From the NCBI RefSeq assembly GCF_002435945.1, contig NZ_DIXC01000012.1, positions 58,559 to 122,558 of the forward strand: a DNA stretch of 64,000 nt, written 5' to 3'. This DNA comes from Mesotoga sp. UBA6090 (GTDB lineage: Bacteria > Thermotogota > Thermotogae > Petrotogales > Kosmotogaceae). The notes below the pieces were generated by a model. It did no database searches. It was given only the letters and a program-made list of their open reading frames with translations, and was not told the DNA's origin. Numbering within the stretch: the stretch's first letter is position 1; the number at the start of each line of letters is the position of its first letter. Positions 37,255 to 46,573 of this stretch are shown piece by piece. Both the position numbers and the translations under genes were made by a program.

Positions 37255-37270
37255 TTTTCACCTCCACTTT

Positions 37271-37549
37271 TCACCAAATCTCTCCATTCTCTCCGATGAT
37301 CTCGATTCCATTCCAGATAATGCGCTGCCAAACCGACTGAAGGAGTGAATCTAATTCACCCCTCTCTTTTGTAACGATACTTACCGTTACTTCCGCCTCC
37401 TGCTTAGAATCATGTTTCCCAGTTTCGACGACGGAAGCGTTGAAGTTCTTTCTGAGATCGCTGATAAGAGGTTTAATCACCGCACGCTTCTCCTTCAAAG
37501 AACTGATCCCATATAGCCGTAATAGATAAGTCATATAGCCCACATGCAT
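37271..37549 (-). CDS. DUF503 (YlxP-like) small protein
   Basis: This 92-residue protein begins MHVGYMTYLLRLYGISSLKE and has the DUF503 core SLKEKRAVIKPLISDLRKNF followed by a predicted beta-alpha-beta fold. In Firmicutes the homologue YlxP lies between infB and rbfA and is linked to translation, and the EF-G-like gene just upstream here is consistent with that. The exact role is unknown. A terminator separates the two genes, so it may have its own promoter. Confidence 0.85.
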   Translation of the reverse strand: MHVGYMTYLLRLYGISSLKEKRAVIKPLISDLRKNFNASVVETGKHDSKQEAEVTVSIVTKERGELDSLLQSVWQRIIWNGIEIIGENGEIW

Positions 37550-37608
37550 TTCTTCCTCCAGGTTTCTGAAGTCTCAAATCTATGACATTCATCGCTCAAC
37601 TACTGTTC

Positions 37609-37636
37609 AAAGAAAAGCGGGGAAAATCCCCCGCTT
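37609..37636 (-). terminator. Terminator after the EF-G-like gene
   Basis: On the minus strand the stem AAGCGGGG/CCCCGCTT (37636-37629 with 37622-37615) has a six-base loop and is followed by TTTTCTTTG. It lies 18 bases after the EF-G-like stop and before the DUF503 gene. Confidence 0.85.
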
Positions 37637-37653
37637 GACTACTGTTCAAGATC

Positions 37654-39726
37654 TCACTTCTGCTGCTCTTCCAGTTCTCTCTGCCTTTCAACAATGATCT
37701 TCTGCTGTACATCAGGCGGCGTCTCCTGATAGGAATTGAATTTCATGGTAAAGTATCCACGGCCGCTCGTAATTGAGCTGAGCTTATTTGCAAAGTCTAG
37801 CATTTCGGCGAGAGGAACCTGGGCAACTACCTTTGAAGTACCCTTCCCTTGAGGCTCCATGCCCATCGGTCTGCCCCTTCTAGAAGTTATCTCGCCCATT
37901 ATATCCCCTGTTGCTTCTTCGGGAACGAAGACATCGACGTCCATCAAAGGTTCAAGAATGACCGGGTTTGCTTCTGCCATTCCGTTCTTGAAAGCCTGTC
38001 TTGCAGCTATCTGAAATGACATATCCGAAGAATCAACGTCGTGGTATGATCCGTAGAAAAGGGTTACTTTTGCGTCGACAACGGGGTAGGAAGCGAGAAC
38101 ACCCTTCTTCATAGCTTCCACAACGCCCTTCTCGACAGCTGGGATATAGTTCTTTGGAACGACACCCCCAACGATTTTGTCTATGAACTCAAAGCCTCCG
38201 CCGCGTTCATTTGGCTCAATCTTTATCTGAACGTGTCCATACTGGCCATGTCCCCCGGTCTGTTTCTTGTGCTTGTATTCAGCTTCGACAACCTTCCTGA
38301 CAGTCTCTCTGTATGCAATCTTTGGTTTTCCAACTTCGACATCTACCGAGAATAGTTTCTTAAGCCTCTCTATCATTATTTCAAGATGCACAGAACCAAG
38401 ACCGCTGATAACCGTTTCATTGGTTTCAGGATCATTTTCCCACTTAAAAGTCGGGTCGGATTCAGCCAGTCTTGCTAGACCTCCGCTTATCTTATCTATG
38501 TCTCCCTTTGATTTCGGCTGAATCGACTTTGAAATCATCGGTTCAGGCATCAAAGGAAGCTCCAGCGTCAGCTGTCTATCCCTGTGAGCCACAGTGTTTC
38601 CTGCGGCGCTTTTTTTAAGTTTGCTCAGCTTGACTATATCTCCAATGGTTGCTTCATCTACCTCAATTTCCTTCGTGCCCTCTGGTAACATAACGTGGCC
38701 AACCTTTTCAGAGGAATCCTGATCGACAACATAGAAAGAATCCCCCTGCTTCAAAGTTCCAGAGAGTATCTTCATGAAAGTCAGCTTCCCAACGAATGGG
38801 TCAACGACAGACTTAAAGATGTAAGCCACAAGAGGTTCCTCTTCGGTGGGTCTGACTTCAATTTCTTCTCCAGACAGAAGTTTGGCTGGCTTCGGAGAAG
38901 TCTCAGAAGGTTTTTTGCCTACTTCAATCACGAAGTCTAGAAGCTGCTGTATCCCGATATTCTTGGCAGCCGAACCTAGAAGGACCGGTATTACTTCATT
39001 CGCCAGGTAGGCCTTCCTGAAGGCTGAAAGTAGTTCTTCTATCGAGAGTTCTTCTCCCTCGAGATACTTCATCATCAGTTCCTCGTCATTCTGTACGATA
39101 TCCTCAATCATCTTTGTTCTTGCCTCTGCGGCAGAAGATTGCAGATCTGCGGGGATATCTTCTTCCCTGCATATTCCTCCGTCTTCAAGAACAAATGCCT
39201 TCATCTTCACAAGATCTACTAGACCTCTGAAGTCATTTTCCCGTCCTATCGGTAGCTGAACAAGGACAGGCGTTCTTTCAAAAGTGTCTGCAATGTCGGC
39301 AAGAGTTTCTTCGTAGCCGGATCTTTCCTTGTCCATCATGTTGAAGAACGCGATTATTCCTTTTCCAAGCTCTTTTGCGATTGTCCCAAACCTCTCGGTC
39401 TGTATCTCTAGCCCGGCTGTGGAGTTTATGACAGCAACAATGTTCTCTGACGCAAAGATTCCGTTTGCAGTCTCAGCATAGAAATCCGACATACCAGGGG
39501 TATCGATCACATAGATTCTGCTGTCGTTATGGGGTAAACTTGTGACTCCCATGGAAAAGCTTGCTTTCTTCTCTTTTTCAACTTCTTCAGAATCAGTTGC
39601 CAGGATGCCTATTCGATCGATTAACTTTGCGTTGAAAAGCATCGCATCAACAATTTGAGTTTTACCAGACCCGTGGTGCCCAATGAGTGTAATGTCTCTT
39701 TTGGCATCGATCGGAATCTTGTCCAT
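37654..39726 (-). CDS. Elongation factor G-like GTPase (EF-G paralogue)
   Basis: This 690-residue protein has the five-domain EF-G layout. The G1 loop is GHHGSGKT rather than the AHIDAGKT of housekeeping EF-G, G3 is DTPGMSDF, and G4 is NMMD, where the normal Lys is Met. Domain IV has HKKQTGGHGQYGHVQIKI, and the end has MGEITSRRGRPMG. Such EF-G-like proteins occur alongside the main EF-G in Thermotogae and other groups, and their role is not settled. There are no neighbouring rpsL/rpsG/tuf genes, which agrees with a paralogue. The gene is preceded by the NAGPA-type gene and ends at a strong terminator. Confidence 0.92.
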   Translation of the reverse strand: MDKIPIDAKRDITLIGHHGSGKTQIVDAMLFNAKLIDRIGILATDSEEVEKEKKASFSMGVTSLPHNDSRIYVIDTPGMSDFYAETANGIFASENIVAVINSTAGLEIQTERFGTIAKELGKGIIAFFNMMDKERSGYEETLADIADTFERTPVLVQLPIGRENDFRGLVDLVKMKAFVLEDGGICREEDIPADLQSSAAEARTKMIEDIVQNDEELMMKYLEGEELSIEELLSAFRKAYLANEVIPVLLGSAAKNIGIQQLLDFVIEVGKKPSETSPKPAKLLSGEEIEVRPTEEEPLVAYIFKSVVDPFVGKLTFMKILSGTLKQGDSFYVVDQDSSEKVGHVMLPEGTKEIEVDEATIGDIVKLSKLKKSAAGNTVAHRDRQLTLELPLMPEPMISKSIQPKSKGDIDKISGGLARLAESDPTFKWENDPETNETVISGLGSVHLEIMIERLKKLFSVDVEVGKPKIAYRETVRKVVEAEYKHKKQTGGHGQYGHVQIKIEPNERGGGFEFIDKIVGGVVPKNYIPAVEKGVVEAMKKGVLASYPVVDAKVTLFYGSYHDVDSSDMSFQIAARQAFKNGMAEANPVILEPLMDVDVFVPEEATGDIMGEITSRRGRPMGMEPQGKGTSKVVAQVPLAEMLDFANKLSSITSGRGYFTMKFNSYQETPPDVQQKIIVERQRELEEQQK

Positions 39727-39754
39727 ATCTGACCACCTCCAAATCTATTTCAGT

Positions 39755-41437
39755 CTATTTACGCGACCCAGTTATGATTACGGGGAGAGAAGGCACTCCT
39801 GAAGAAGGTGAGTTAATTATTTCACCATTCACAGACATAACAGAAGACTTCCCACCATCCAAACACATCAAGGAACGGAATCCCTTGTCTTTGAAAAATT
39901 CTATCATCTCTTTGAAAGTTAAGCCATAGCTGGTCTGCTGGTAACCATCGATCACTATGAAAACAACTTCCTCTGTCATTTTCACACCAACAAGTGTTCT
40001 TGGAGCTCTGACATCAAGGAGCGATGCAGAATAATAGTTTCTCTCGTAATCAGTGACCGGTTTTCCGTCATGTATGATCATCGGTCCACCTTCGACGGCT
40101 CCCGTTATCTTCTCGCCATAGGAATTCAGAAGTTCCAGCGCAACTGATCCACCCACTGAGGTTGAATCAGATATCTTCTGAAGCGATGAAGGCGAAAGAA
40201 CCAGCACATCAGAACCCTTCTCCACTCTCGAGATATAACCCTTGCTGATTATCTTACCGTCTTTTATTTCGAGGTAAGTGAAGTCGTCAAATTCGGGGAT
40301 ACTGTTACGGTATTCGTCGGTGTACAAAACCGCTTCGCCTCTGTACGGAGAATTTACTCCCGTGATCTGAACGAAACGGTCATCGAATCTTGCCATATAG
40401 ATTATGTCCATCCTGGAAACATGGACGTTGCCATCTTCAGTGAAGTAGACTGCGGGCCTGTCAAGAGTAGGGAGTCCGAGGACTTCTTCATCTCTCACAA
40501 GAAGGCCGATAGGGAGATTCTGATTTTGATCGAAATAGCCTCCGTTTATCATTATCTGCGCACCGCTTTTTCTGAGAGTGTCAGTTGCCTTTTCCAGTCC
40601 TGAAACTCCATCATTTGCAAGCTCAATTCCGTAAGAGAATTTTGCACTATTCATCTCGAGGAAGGACATTGTGAACTTCTGACCACCTGCATAGGATTCG
40701 AATATGTTTAGGTCGAAATCAAAACTGGTTTCTTGCTGTATAGTCCTTCCCATTCCACTCTTTCCCCTAAGAATCAACGTTCTGCCTTTTATCTCATACT
40801 CGACGTCAGGCCACGGCTTTTCAGCAGATATCTTCACGAAACCCCTTCCCGTCGTTACAGTCATCCCATCATATGCTAGAAATGGATCAATCCTCGCAGG
40901 TCTTAAAGTCACGGCCAGCGAACCGCTTCCGGTCCACCATATCGTGAAGAAATCCGGAAGTACATCTCTGTCTAGTGTTACCGATATTGAATCCGGCCGA
41001 TTCTCAATACTCTTTATAGTCAAAGGCTGAGCATAGAGTATCAGCGCCTCGCTTTCGCTGAAAAAGGACTTATCGGTTATTGCTGCAAGCAATTCTGCGT
41101 TGATGTGGACCTTGTCGTCTTTTATGATCAGTGAGTTTTCGAATTCGCTCCCGAACTCAACTGTAGCCCTCTGATTCTCATGGGAGAGAGAAACAATTAT
41201 CCCTGAAGGAAGAATCATTATTGTCTCTTCTTGACGAAGAGACTGAGAAACAACTACACCCCTTATTAGCTCTCCGATTATTTCCAGCTTTACGAAATCC
41301 ATAGACCGCTCAGTAACTACTGCATCAGTAAATACCCTCGTCTGTCCTCTTTCGTCGAGATAAATCAGATTCTTTGCTGATGAAACCAACGAAAGAAACA
41401 GGAAACAAATAACGAAAATTCGCCTCATGGAATGCAC
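39755..41437 (-). CDS. Secreted phosphodiester glycosidase (NAGPA) family protein
   Basis: This 560-residue protein has a signal peptide (MRRIFVICFLFLSLVSSA, from the second Met). A long beta-rich N-terminal region precedes the catalytic NAGPA domain at about 260-560. Family landmarks are MINGGYFDQNQNLPIGLLV, EGGPMIIHDGKPV, RAPRTLVGVK and LMCLDGGKSSVMSV near the end. Members cleave sugar phosphodiesters or act on exopolysaccharide. The N-terminal half may contain AMIN-like beta domains. It follows pyrimidine-nucleoside phosphorylase by three bases, so it is probably in the same transcript. Confidence 0.88.
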   Translation of the reverse strand: MHSMRRIFVICFLFLSLVSSAKNLIYLDERGQTRVFTDAVVTERSMDFVKLEIIGELIRGVVVSQSLRQEETIMILPSGIIVSLSHENQRATVEFGSEFENSLIIKDDKVHINAELLAAITDKSFFSESEALILYAQPLTIKSIENRPDSISVTLDRDVLPDFFTIWWTGSGSLAVTLRPARIDPFLAYDGMTVTTGRGFVKISAEKPWPDVEYEIKGRTLILRGKSGMGRTIQQETSFDFDLNIFESYAGGQKFTMSFLEMNSAKFSYGIELANDGVSGLEKATDTLRKSGAQIMINGGYFDQNQNLPIGLLVRDEEVLGLPTLDRPAVYFTEDGNVHVSRMDIIYMARFDDRFVQITGVNSPYRGEAVLYTDEYRNSIPEFDDFTYLEIKDGKIISKGYISRVEKGSDVLVLSPSSLQKISDSTSVGGSVALELLNSYGEKITGAVEGGPMIIHDGKPVTDYERNYYSASLLDVRAPRTLVGVKMTEEVVFIVIDGYQQTSYGLTFKEMIEFFKDKGFRSLMCLDGGKSSVMSVNGEIINSPSSGVPSLPVIITGSRK

Positions 41438-41440
41438 TCC

Positions 41441-42742
41441 TTAAAGCACTTCGTAGACTATCGGGGGAGGTGCGGGCTTCTGTTCTGAAAGCACAAAGCT
41501 CTTTTTAATCGCTTCGATCTCCTTCTCAATCTTATTCTCATTATTAGCATGAATTATGGCGATAGGCTCACCTTCTTGGACTCTATCTCCAATCTTCTTC
41601 AAGACCTCCAACCCCACGGCCGGATCCACGACATCTTCCTTTCTCTCTCTTCCTGCACCCAGCCTCATACAGACAAGCCCTATTGACTCAGCATCGACAG
41701 ACCTCACATACCCACTGGAACTAGATCTGACTTCCTTCACAAAAGCGGCTCTTTCGAAATATGTGTCATACTGCTCCGAAAAACCTTCAGGCCCTCCTTG
41801 AGCACTGACAAACTCATCGAACTTGCTTATCGCTTCTCCAGAAACTATTAGATTGTCGACAATCTCTTCGGCATCCTTTTCATTTGCTACGCCCCCAATT
41901 ACTAACATCTGACTCGCAATAATTCTGCAAAGGTAACTGAAGTCATCGGGACCGGTTCCCTTAAGTGTCTCTATGGCTTCAACGACTTCCAAAGCGTTAC
42001 CGACAGCAATTCCCAGAGGCTGATTCATGTCGCTTATCACAGCCTTTGTCGTCCTCCCCTTCCTCTTTCCAATATCGATCATAGCAACTGCAAGTTCTCT
42101 TGCTTCCTCAAGTTCCTTCATGAAGGCGCCAGTCCCAATCTTGACATCGAGTAGTATTCCGTCTGAATCAACTGCGAGTTTCTTGCTCATTATACTTGAG
42201 GCGATAAGTGAAATCTCATCAACTGTCGCAGTTACGTCTCTCAAGGCGTACAGTTTCTTATCCGCTACCGCGACCTGCGCAGTCTGACCGGCCAGTGCTA
42301 TTCCAATCCTCTCGGACTGTTGCATGAACTCCTCAATACTCAGTGAGGTCACAAACCCGGGAATCGACTCAAGTTTATCGATGGTTCCCCCAGTATGACC
42401 CAGACCCCTTCCAGATAATTTTGCGAAGACTAGGCCTGCAGCTGCAACAATGGGTCCAACAACCAGCGTGACTTTGTCTCCCACACCTCCAGTAGAGTGT
42501 TTATCTACTTTCGTGCCATTAATTGATGAAAGTCGAATCTTCTCTCCAGAATCAATCATTATATCTGTCAAATAGAATCTCTCTTCTGAATTAAGGTGGT
42601 TGAAATACACTGCCATTAACCATGCTGCCATCTGATAATCGGGCACATCGCCCCTAACAAAGCCTTTTATAAGGAAATAGAGCTCTTCCTTTGAGTTCGG
42701 GAGACCGTTTCGCTTCTTCATGATTATGTCATATGTCCTCAT
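41441..42742 (-). CDS. pdp: Pyrimidine-nucleoside phosphorylase
   Basis: This 433-residue enzyme belongs to the nucleoside phosphorylase II family. It splits thymidine, uridine or deoxyuridine with phosphate to the base and (deoxy)ribose-1-phosphate. The signature KLSGRGLGHTGGTIDKLESI lies near residue 110, with the phosphate-site KHSTGGVGDKVTL near 80 and VAVADKKLYALRDVTATVD near 160. The helical and beta-barrel C-terminal domains are complete. The start overlaps the histidine kinase stop by four bases. Together with the nucleoside ABC importer, uridine kinase and deoxynucleoside kinases it forms a salvage set. Confidence 0.95.
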   Translation of the reverse strand: MRTYDIIMKKRNGLPNSKEELYFLIKGFVRGDVPDYQMAAWLMAVYFNHLNSEERFYLTDIMIDSGEKIRLSSINGTKVDKHSTGGVGDKVTLVVGPIVAAAGLVFAKLSGRGLGHTGGTIDKLESIPGFVTSLSIEEFMQQSERIGIALAGQTAQVAVADKKLYALRDVTATVDEISLIASSIMSKKLAVDSDGILLDVKIGTGAFMKELEEARELAVAMIDIGKRKGRTTKAVISDMNQPLGIAVGNALEVVEAIETLKGTGPDDFSYLCRIIASQMLVIGGVANEKDAEEIVDNLIVSGEAISKFDEFVSAQGGPEGFSEQYDTYFERAAFVKEVRSSSSGYVRSVDAESIGLVCMRLGAGRERKEDVVDPAVGLEVLKKIGDRVQEGEPIAIIHANNENKIEKEIEAIKKSFVLSEQKPAPPPIVYEVL

Positions 42743-43989
42743 TCAAACACCTTCTTAAGTGGCAACCTAACTTTCAGAATTGTTCCGGTTCCATATTCAC
42801 TATCAATGGAAATTGTGCCTCCATGCTTCTCGACGATGAACCGCGTGATTGCCAGTCCCAAGCCAGTACCACCCATCTTTCTAGATCGTGCCTTATCCAC
42901 TCTATAGAAGCGCTCGAAAATGTGCTTCAAAGAATCTTCAGGTATCCCGACTCCAGTGTCTTCTACTTCTATCATCGCATAGTTGTTCTGCGCATAAGCT
43001 CTCAGCCAGATTTCTCTCGGCCCGTGTTCCTTTGCAGAAGTATACTTAACGGCGTTGTCAATCAGATTTAGAAGAAGCTGTACGAGTCTGTCAAAATCGC
43101 CCTCTACAAAGATTCCCTCTTCCATGTCAACGTTGACAGAGACATCTTTCTCGCTCGCGAGCGGTTCAACAATCCTCATAACGTATTTGACGACTTCTCC
43201 AAGTTCGACATCTTCCTTACTGAAAGGGGCTTCACCGGATTCAAGCTTCTCGAGATCAAGCAAGTCGTTGATCAATCTCGTCATTCTGGCAGATTCGTTT
43301 TCAATAATTGAGAGAAACCTGTAGACCGTCTCTTTGTCTTCGAGATCATCTTCAGCAAGTGTTTCAGCATATCCATGAATTGATGTCAGTGGTGTCCTCA
43401 GTTCGTGAGAAACGTTGGCAACAAAGTCTCTTCTCATTGCCTCGACTTCCTTTTCTTTAGTTATGTCTCGCAAAAGTATGAGGTATCTAACGTCGTTCTT
43501 GAGAGGCACTCTCATTATTTTGCACTCTCTTATCGTTCTCTTGGGATAGTAGATAGTTATCTCGGATTCCTGACTTTCCTGAGTTCTAACCGAGTCTTCA
43601 AACAGATCACCGACGTAGTAGTTGTCTATCCCTTCGCTTATTTTTCTTCCAACTATCTGCTTACTTGACAACTCTTGTGCGGCTTTATTTGCGTATTCTA
43701 TCTTTCCATCCTCTGCTACTATCAAGAAAGCATCGCTCAGATTATCGAAAATCGTGACGAGATACTCGATTCTGGCGTTAAGAGAGGACATGTCCTCTTT
43801 GATTCTCGAGACCAGCTGCTGAACCTTCTTATAGATGAAGATAAACTCGGCGCTTCTTGGAACTTCAACGAGGTCCGCGAAGCGCCTTTTGGCGGCTTCT
43901 AATCTCTCATTTTTCTGTCTTTCGTGTCTGAACAGAATCGCAAAGAGAAAAGCTATCACCGCAACAGTAGCGAGGACAGCATAAAGCAA
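42739..43989 (-). CDS. Sensor histidine kinase, PhoR-like
   Basis: This 416-residue protein starts at TTG 43989 after AAGGAAG. It has one N-terminal membrane helix (LYAVLATVAVIAFLFAILF), a coiled linker, and a PAS domain near 85-175 (IFDNLSDAFLIVAEDGKIEY). The dimerisation domain is canonical, with VSHELRTPLTSIHGYAETL near 195. The ATPase domain has LLLNLIDNAVKYTS, VEDTGVGIPED and GTGLGLAI. It lacks a periplasmic sensor loop. It overlaps pdp and follows its regulator by four bases. Confidence 0.93.
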   Translation of the reverse strand: MLYAVLATVAVIAFLFAILFRHERQKNERLEAAKRRFADLVEVPRSAEFIFIYKKVQQLVSRIKEDMSSLNARIEYLVTIFDNLSDAFLIVAEDGKIEYANKAAQELSSKQIVGRKISEGIDNYYVGDLFEDSVRTQESQESEITIYYPKRTIRECKIMRVPLKNDVRYLILLRDITKEKEVEAMRRDFVANVSHELRTPLTSIHGYAETLAEDDLEDKETVYRFLSIIENESARMTRLINDLLDLEKLESGEAPFSKEDVELGEVVKYVMRIVEPLASEKDVSVNVDMEEGIFVEGDFDRLVQLLLNLIDNAVKYTSAKEHGPREIWLRAYAQNNYAMIEVEDTGVGIPEDSLKHIFERFYRVDKARSRKMGGTGLGLAITRFIVEKHGGTISIDSEYGTGTILKVRLPLKKVFE

Positions 43990-43993
43990 CGAA

Positions 43994-44713
43994 TCAGTCT
44001 TCCTTTCCGGGATCCCTAAACTTGTAACCTTTGCCCCTAACAGTAATAATATACTTCGGATTAGAAGCGTCTTCTTCGATCTTCGTTCTCAATCTTCTTA
44101 TATGTACGTCAACAGTCCTGGTGTCGCCGTAGTAATCGTATCCCCAGAGCTTGTCGAGAAGAACATCCCGACTGAATACTTTTCCCTCGTTTTCGGCTAA
44201 GAACCTCAGAAGCTCGAATTCCAAGGGAGTGAGACTGACCATTCTGTTCCTGACTCTCACTTCATACTTCTCGGTATCGATCTCAAAATCCCTGGCAAGT
44301 ATCTTCTTTGGCCTTTCCTCTTTTGCCTGAGCGCTCTGCTGAATTCTTCTAAAGACTGCTCTAATTCTGGCTAACACTTCTCTTACACTAAATGGTTTAG
44401 TGATGTAATCATCTGCCCCAAGCTCAAGCCCCAACACCTTGTCGAATTCTTCACTCTTAGCACTCAAAAATATTACAGGTGTCTGTCTGAACTTTTCAGT
44501 AGCTCTTAGATTTCTGACGAGTTCGAATCCATCCATTCCAGGAAGCATAATATCGACGATAAACATGTCTGTTTCGTTATCTTCGGCGATCTTCAATGCT
44601 TCTTCGGCATCATAGGCTTTAAGTACATCGTAGCCCTCCTTTTTAAGATTGAAAGTAAGGAGTTCCACGATCGAAGGCTCATCGTCAACGACCAGAATAC
44701 TCTTCTTTGCCAT
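43994..44713 (-). CDS. OmpR/PhoB-family response regulator
   Basis: This 239-residue protein has a receiver domain (ILVVDDEPSIVELL, phospho-Asp in MFIVDIMLPGMDG near residue 54, and the Lys of YITKPFS near 105) and a winged-helix DNA-binding domain (LTPLEFELLRFLAENEGKVF, VDVHIRRLRTKIEE). It is paired with the kinase downstream. The regulon is not evident, and phosphate genes (pst, phoU) are absent, so the PhoB name would only be by family. The start has GGAAGGAG upstream, inside the radical SAM gene's 3' end, with a 29-base overlap. Confidence 0.94.
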   Translation of the reverse strand: MAKKSILVVDDEPSIVELLTFNLKKEGYDVLKAYDAEEALKIAEDNETDMFIVDIMLPGMDGFELVRNLRATEKFRQTPVIFLSAKSEEFDKVLGLELGADDYITKPFSVREVLARIRAVFRRIQQSAQAKEERPKKILARDFEIDTEKYEVRVRNRMVSLTPLEFELLRFLAENEGKVFSRDVLLDKLWGYDYYGDTRTVDVHIRRLRTKIEEDASNPKYIITVRGKGYKFRDPGKED

Positions 44714-46160
44714 GCTTATTCCACTCCTTCCGTTTCGAATTCACTTCCTCTGCATATTTGTTCAGAATAGGTGTTGGATCAACTCCACGTTCTACGTATC
44801 CAAGTAATTCTCCAGATCTTTCTTTATCGATATTGGCGAGGGCAAATTGAAGTTGCGACTCTCTAAGGCTCTCGAAATCAATTTTTATTCCCTCTAATAC
44901 CAATTCCGATCTAATCTTCCTTTCATACTTTCTAAGATTTCCTATTGGCTCCATTGGCATCCCTTCAAATGGAGTTCCCGGTTTCGGAATCAAAGGATTG
45001 AGACTCAAAATAACATTTGCATATCCCATGCCTAGAGCCTTTTTGGCTGTTTTCACTATCTCCCGCCTGTCTTCAGGGTCTTCAAATGCTGCACCAAAAA
45101 TGTAGTACATCTTCACCCTCCGGAAACCGTTCTCCCTTCCAAGTTCAAGTGCCTTCAGAATATCTCTGTCGCTTATCCCCTTTGCAAAAGCATCCCTCAT
45201 TCTCTGACTACCTCCTTCAGGGGCAATTGTAAATGAGCTCTGTTTAGAGAGTCTAAGCGCCTTCAGTAGAGTGCTTGAAAGAGAATCCAGCCTGAGTGAA
45301 GAAACGGACAGCTCATAACCTTTTTCTATGCAGTGTTCGGCTACTTCCTCAATATTCGGATAGTCTGTAACCGTCGCTGCCACAAGGCCAAATCTCTTCG
45401 TTATTGGAGAAACGGAATCCATGAGCTCAATGGTATCCTTCAATCCTCTAAACCTTGGCCTACCGAATCTGTGTCCTGCTACACAGAACTTGCACTTTCT
45501 GTAGCACCCTCTGCCGATTTCGATTAGGTAACGATCTCCAAACACAGAATTTGGACTAATGAAGACACTTTCTCCAAGAGAATTGGAGAAGGCCGGTTCC
45601 ACTCGTTTTGTAGTCAAAGTAGCGACAGTCTCTTCTCTGCTCATTCGATGGTCAACAGAAGAGAGACAATTGAGGAACTCTTCGCTCAAATCACCTTTGT
45701 GGACAACATCTCCAACTTCGGCGAGTAGGGCGTTACTGAAGTAAGTCATAGCTCCGCCAATAACGACGACTGGGTGAAAACTGTTCCTTTCCTCTTTCTT
45801 GAGGGGAATGGAGAACCTATTAAGAATGTCAAAGACGTTTAGCAAATCAAGTTCATAATGCACCGAAAAAGACCATATCCTGAATTCATCGAGGGGCGTA
45901 AGTGAATCAAAAGAATAATACTTTGAAAAACCTCTACTGTAAAAAAATCTTTCCGCTCTCACACTGCCTACTTCATTGAACTTCTTTAACAACACATGCG
46001 TTGACAAACTTGCGCTTCCCACTTCATAAGAGTTTGGATAAATGAGTGCTACTCTCACATCCCCGAAACTCTCCATATCTTGAATAAATCGTTCTTTAGA
46101 TCTTAGATTAGAAACTAATTCGTACTCGTCCCAGCTTCTTTTGTCTCTCGGTCTACGCAC
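44685..46160 (-). CDS. Radical SAM protein, B12-binding-like N-terminus
   Basis: This protein has 491 residues when started at GTG 46160, preceded by AGGAG. The frame stays open to 46232 without a better site. The N-terminal part (RVALIYPNSYEVGSASLSTH) resembles the Rossmann-like, B12-binding-type domain of the family. The cluster motif is GRGCYRKCKFCVAGHRFG (CxxxCxxC) near residue 215, followed by the SAM-binding EGGSQRMRDAF. Related proteins are often fused to or act with TIGR03936-type partners in ribosome or tRNA modification, but the reaction here is unknown. The start overlaps the thioesterase gene by eight bases. Confidence 0.88.
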   Translation of the reverse strand: MRRPRDKRSWDEYELVSNLRSKERFIQDMESFGDVRVALIYPNSYEVGSASLSTHVLLKKFNEVGSVRAERFFYSRGFSKYYSFDSLTPLDEFRIWSFSVHYELDLLNVFDILNRFSIPLKKEERNSFHPVVVIGGAMTYFSNALLAEVGDVVHKGDLSEEFLNCLSSVDHRMSREETVATLTTKRVEPAFSNSLGESVFISPNSVFGDRYLIEIGRGCYRKCKFCVAGHRFGRPRFRGLKDTIELMDSVSPITKRFGLVAATVTDYPNIEEVAEHCIEKGYELSVSSLRLDSLSSTLLKALRLSKQSSFTIAPEGGSQRMRDAFAKGISDRDILKALELGRENGFRRVKMYYIFGAAFEDPEDRREIVKTAKKALGMGYANVILSLNPLIPKPGTPFEGMPMEPIGNLRKYERKIRSELVLEGIKIDFESLRESQLQFALANIDKERSGELLGYVERGVDPTPILNKYAEEVNSKRKEWNKHGKEEYSGR

Positions 46161-46560
46161 CAAACACTCTCCTGAGAGAGTCAGCAGAGATGAATTTCCG
46201 CGAGAACTCAAAAAAACCTGCTTCCGAACCAAGTTGGTCTACCGACCCCGAAAATCGGACCTCGGCATTGTCAGAAACGGATTCAATCTTTATATGTATT
46301 ACCAGCTCCTCATCCATCAGTAGAGGAGAATGATGCCTAATAAAACTCTCAGATACAACCGAGACAAGTGACTCTGATTCAAAGTCGGCTATCATCTTGT
46401 GACCGCAATTATGAACAATCTTCATAAGGCCGCTTGTTGAGAGGAGGTTCAGCAGTTCGAAGTCGTAGCGCTCTGACCATCTCAACGATACATCGGTTAG
46501 AGTCACTGTATCGGTGTGTTCCTTGCCTATCAAAGACTTCAACTGCTCGAAATCTAGCAT
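46153..46560 (-). CDS. Hotdog-fold thioesterase-like protein
   Basis: This protein has 135 residues when started at ATG 46560 after GGGGTGG. An in-frame start at 46620 would lie inside ftsH and has no site. The sequence TVTLTDVSLRWSERYDFELL followed by GLMKIVHNCGHKMI and SFIRHHSPLLMDEELVI matches the fluoroacetyl-CoA thioesterase (FlK)-like hotdog family. It would hydrolyse an acyl-CoA thioester, with unknown substrate. It lies between ftsH and the radical SAM gene in an apparent operon. Confidence 0.8.
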   Translation of the reverse strand: MLDFEQLKSLIGKEHTDTVTLTDVSLRWSERYDFELLNLLSTSGLMKIVHNCGHKMIADFESESLVSVVSESFIRHHSPLLMDEELVIHIKIESVSDNAEVRFSGSVDQLGSEAGFFEFSRKFISADSLRRVFGA

Positions 46561-46573
46561 TCCGCAACCACCC

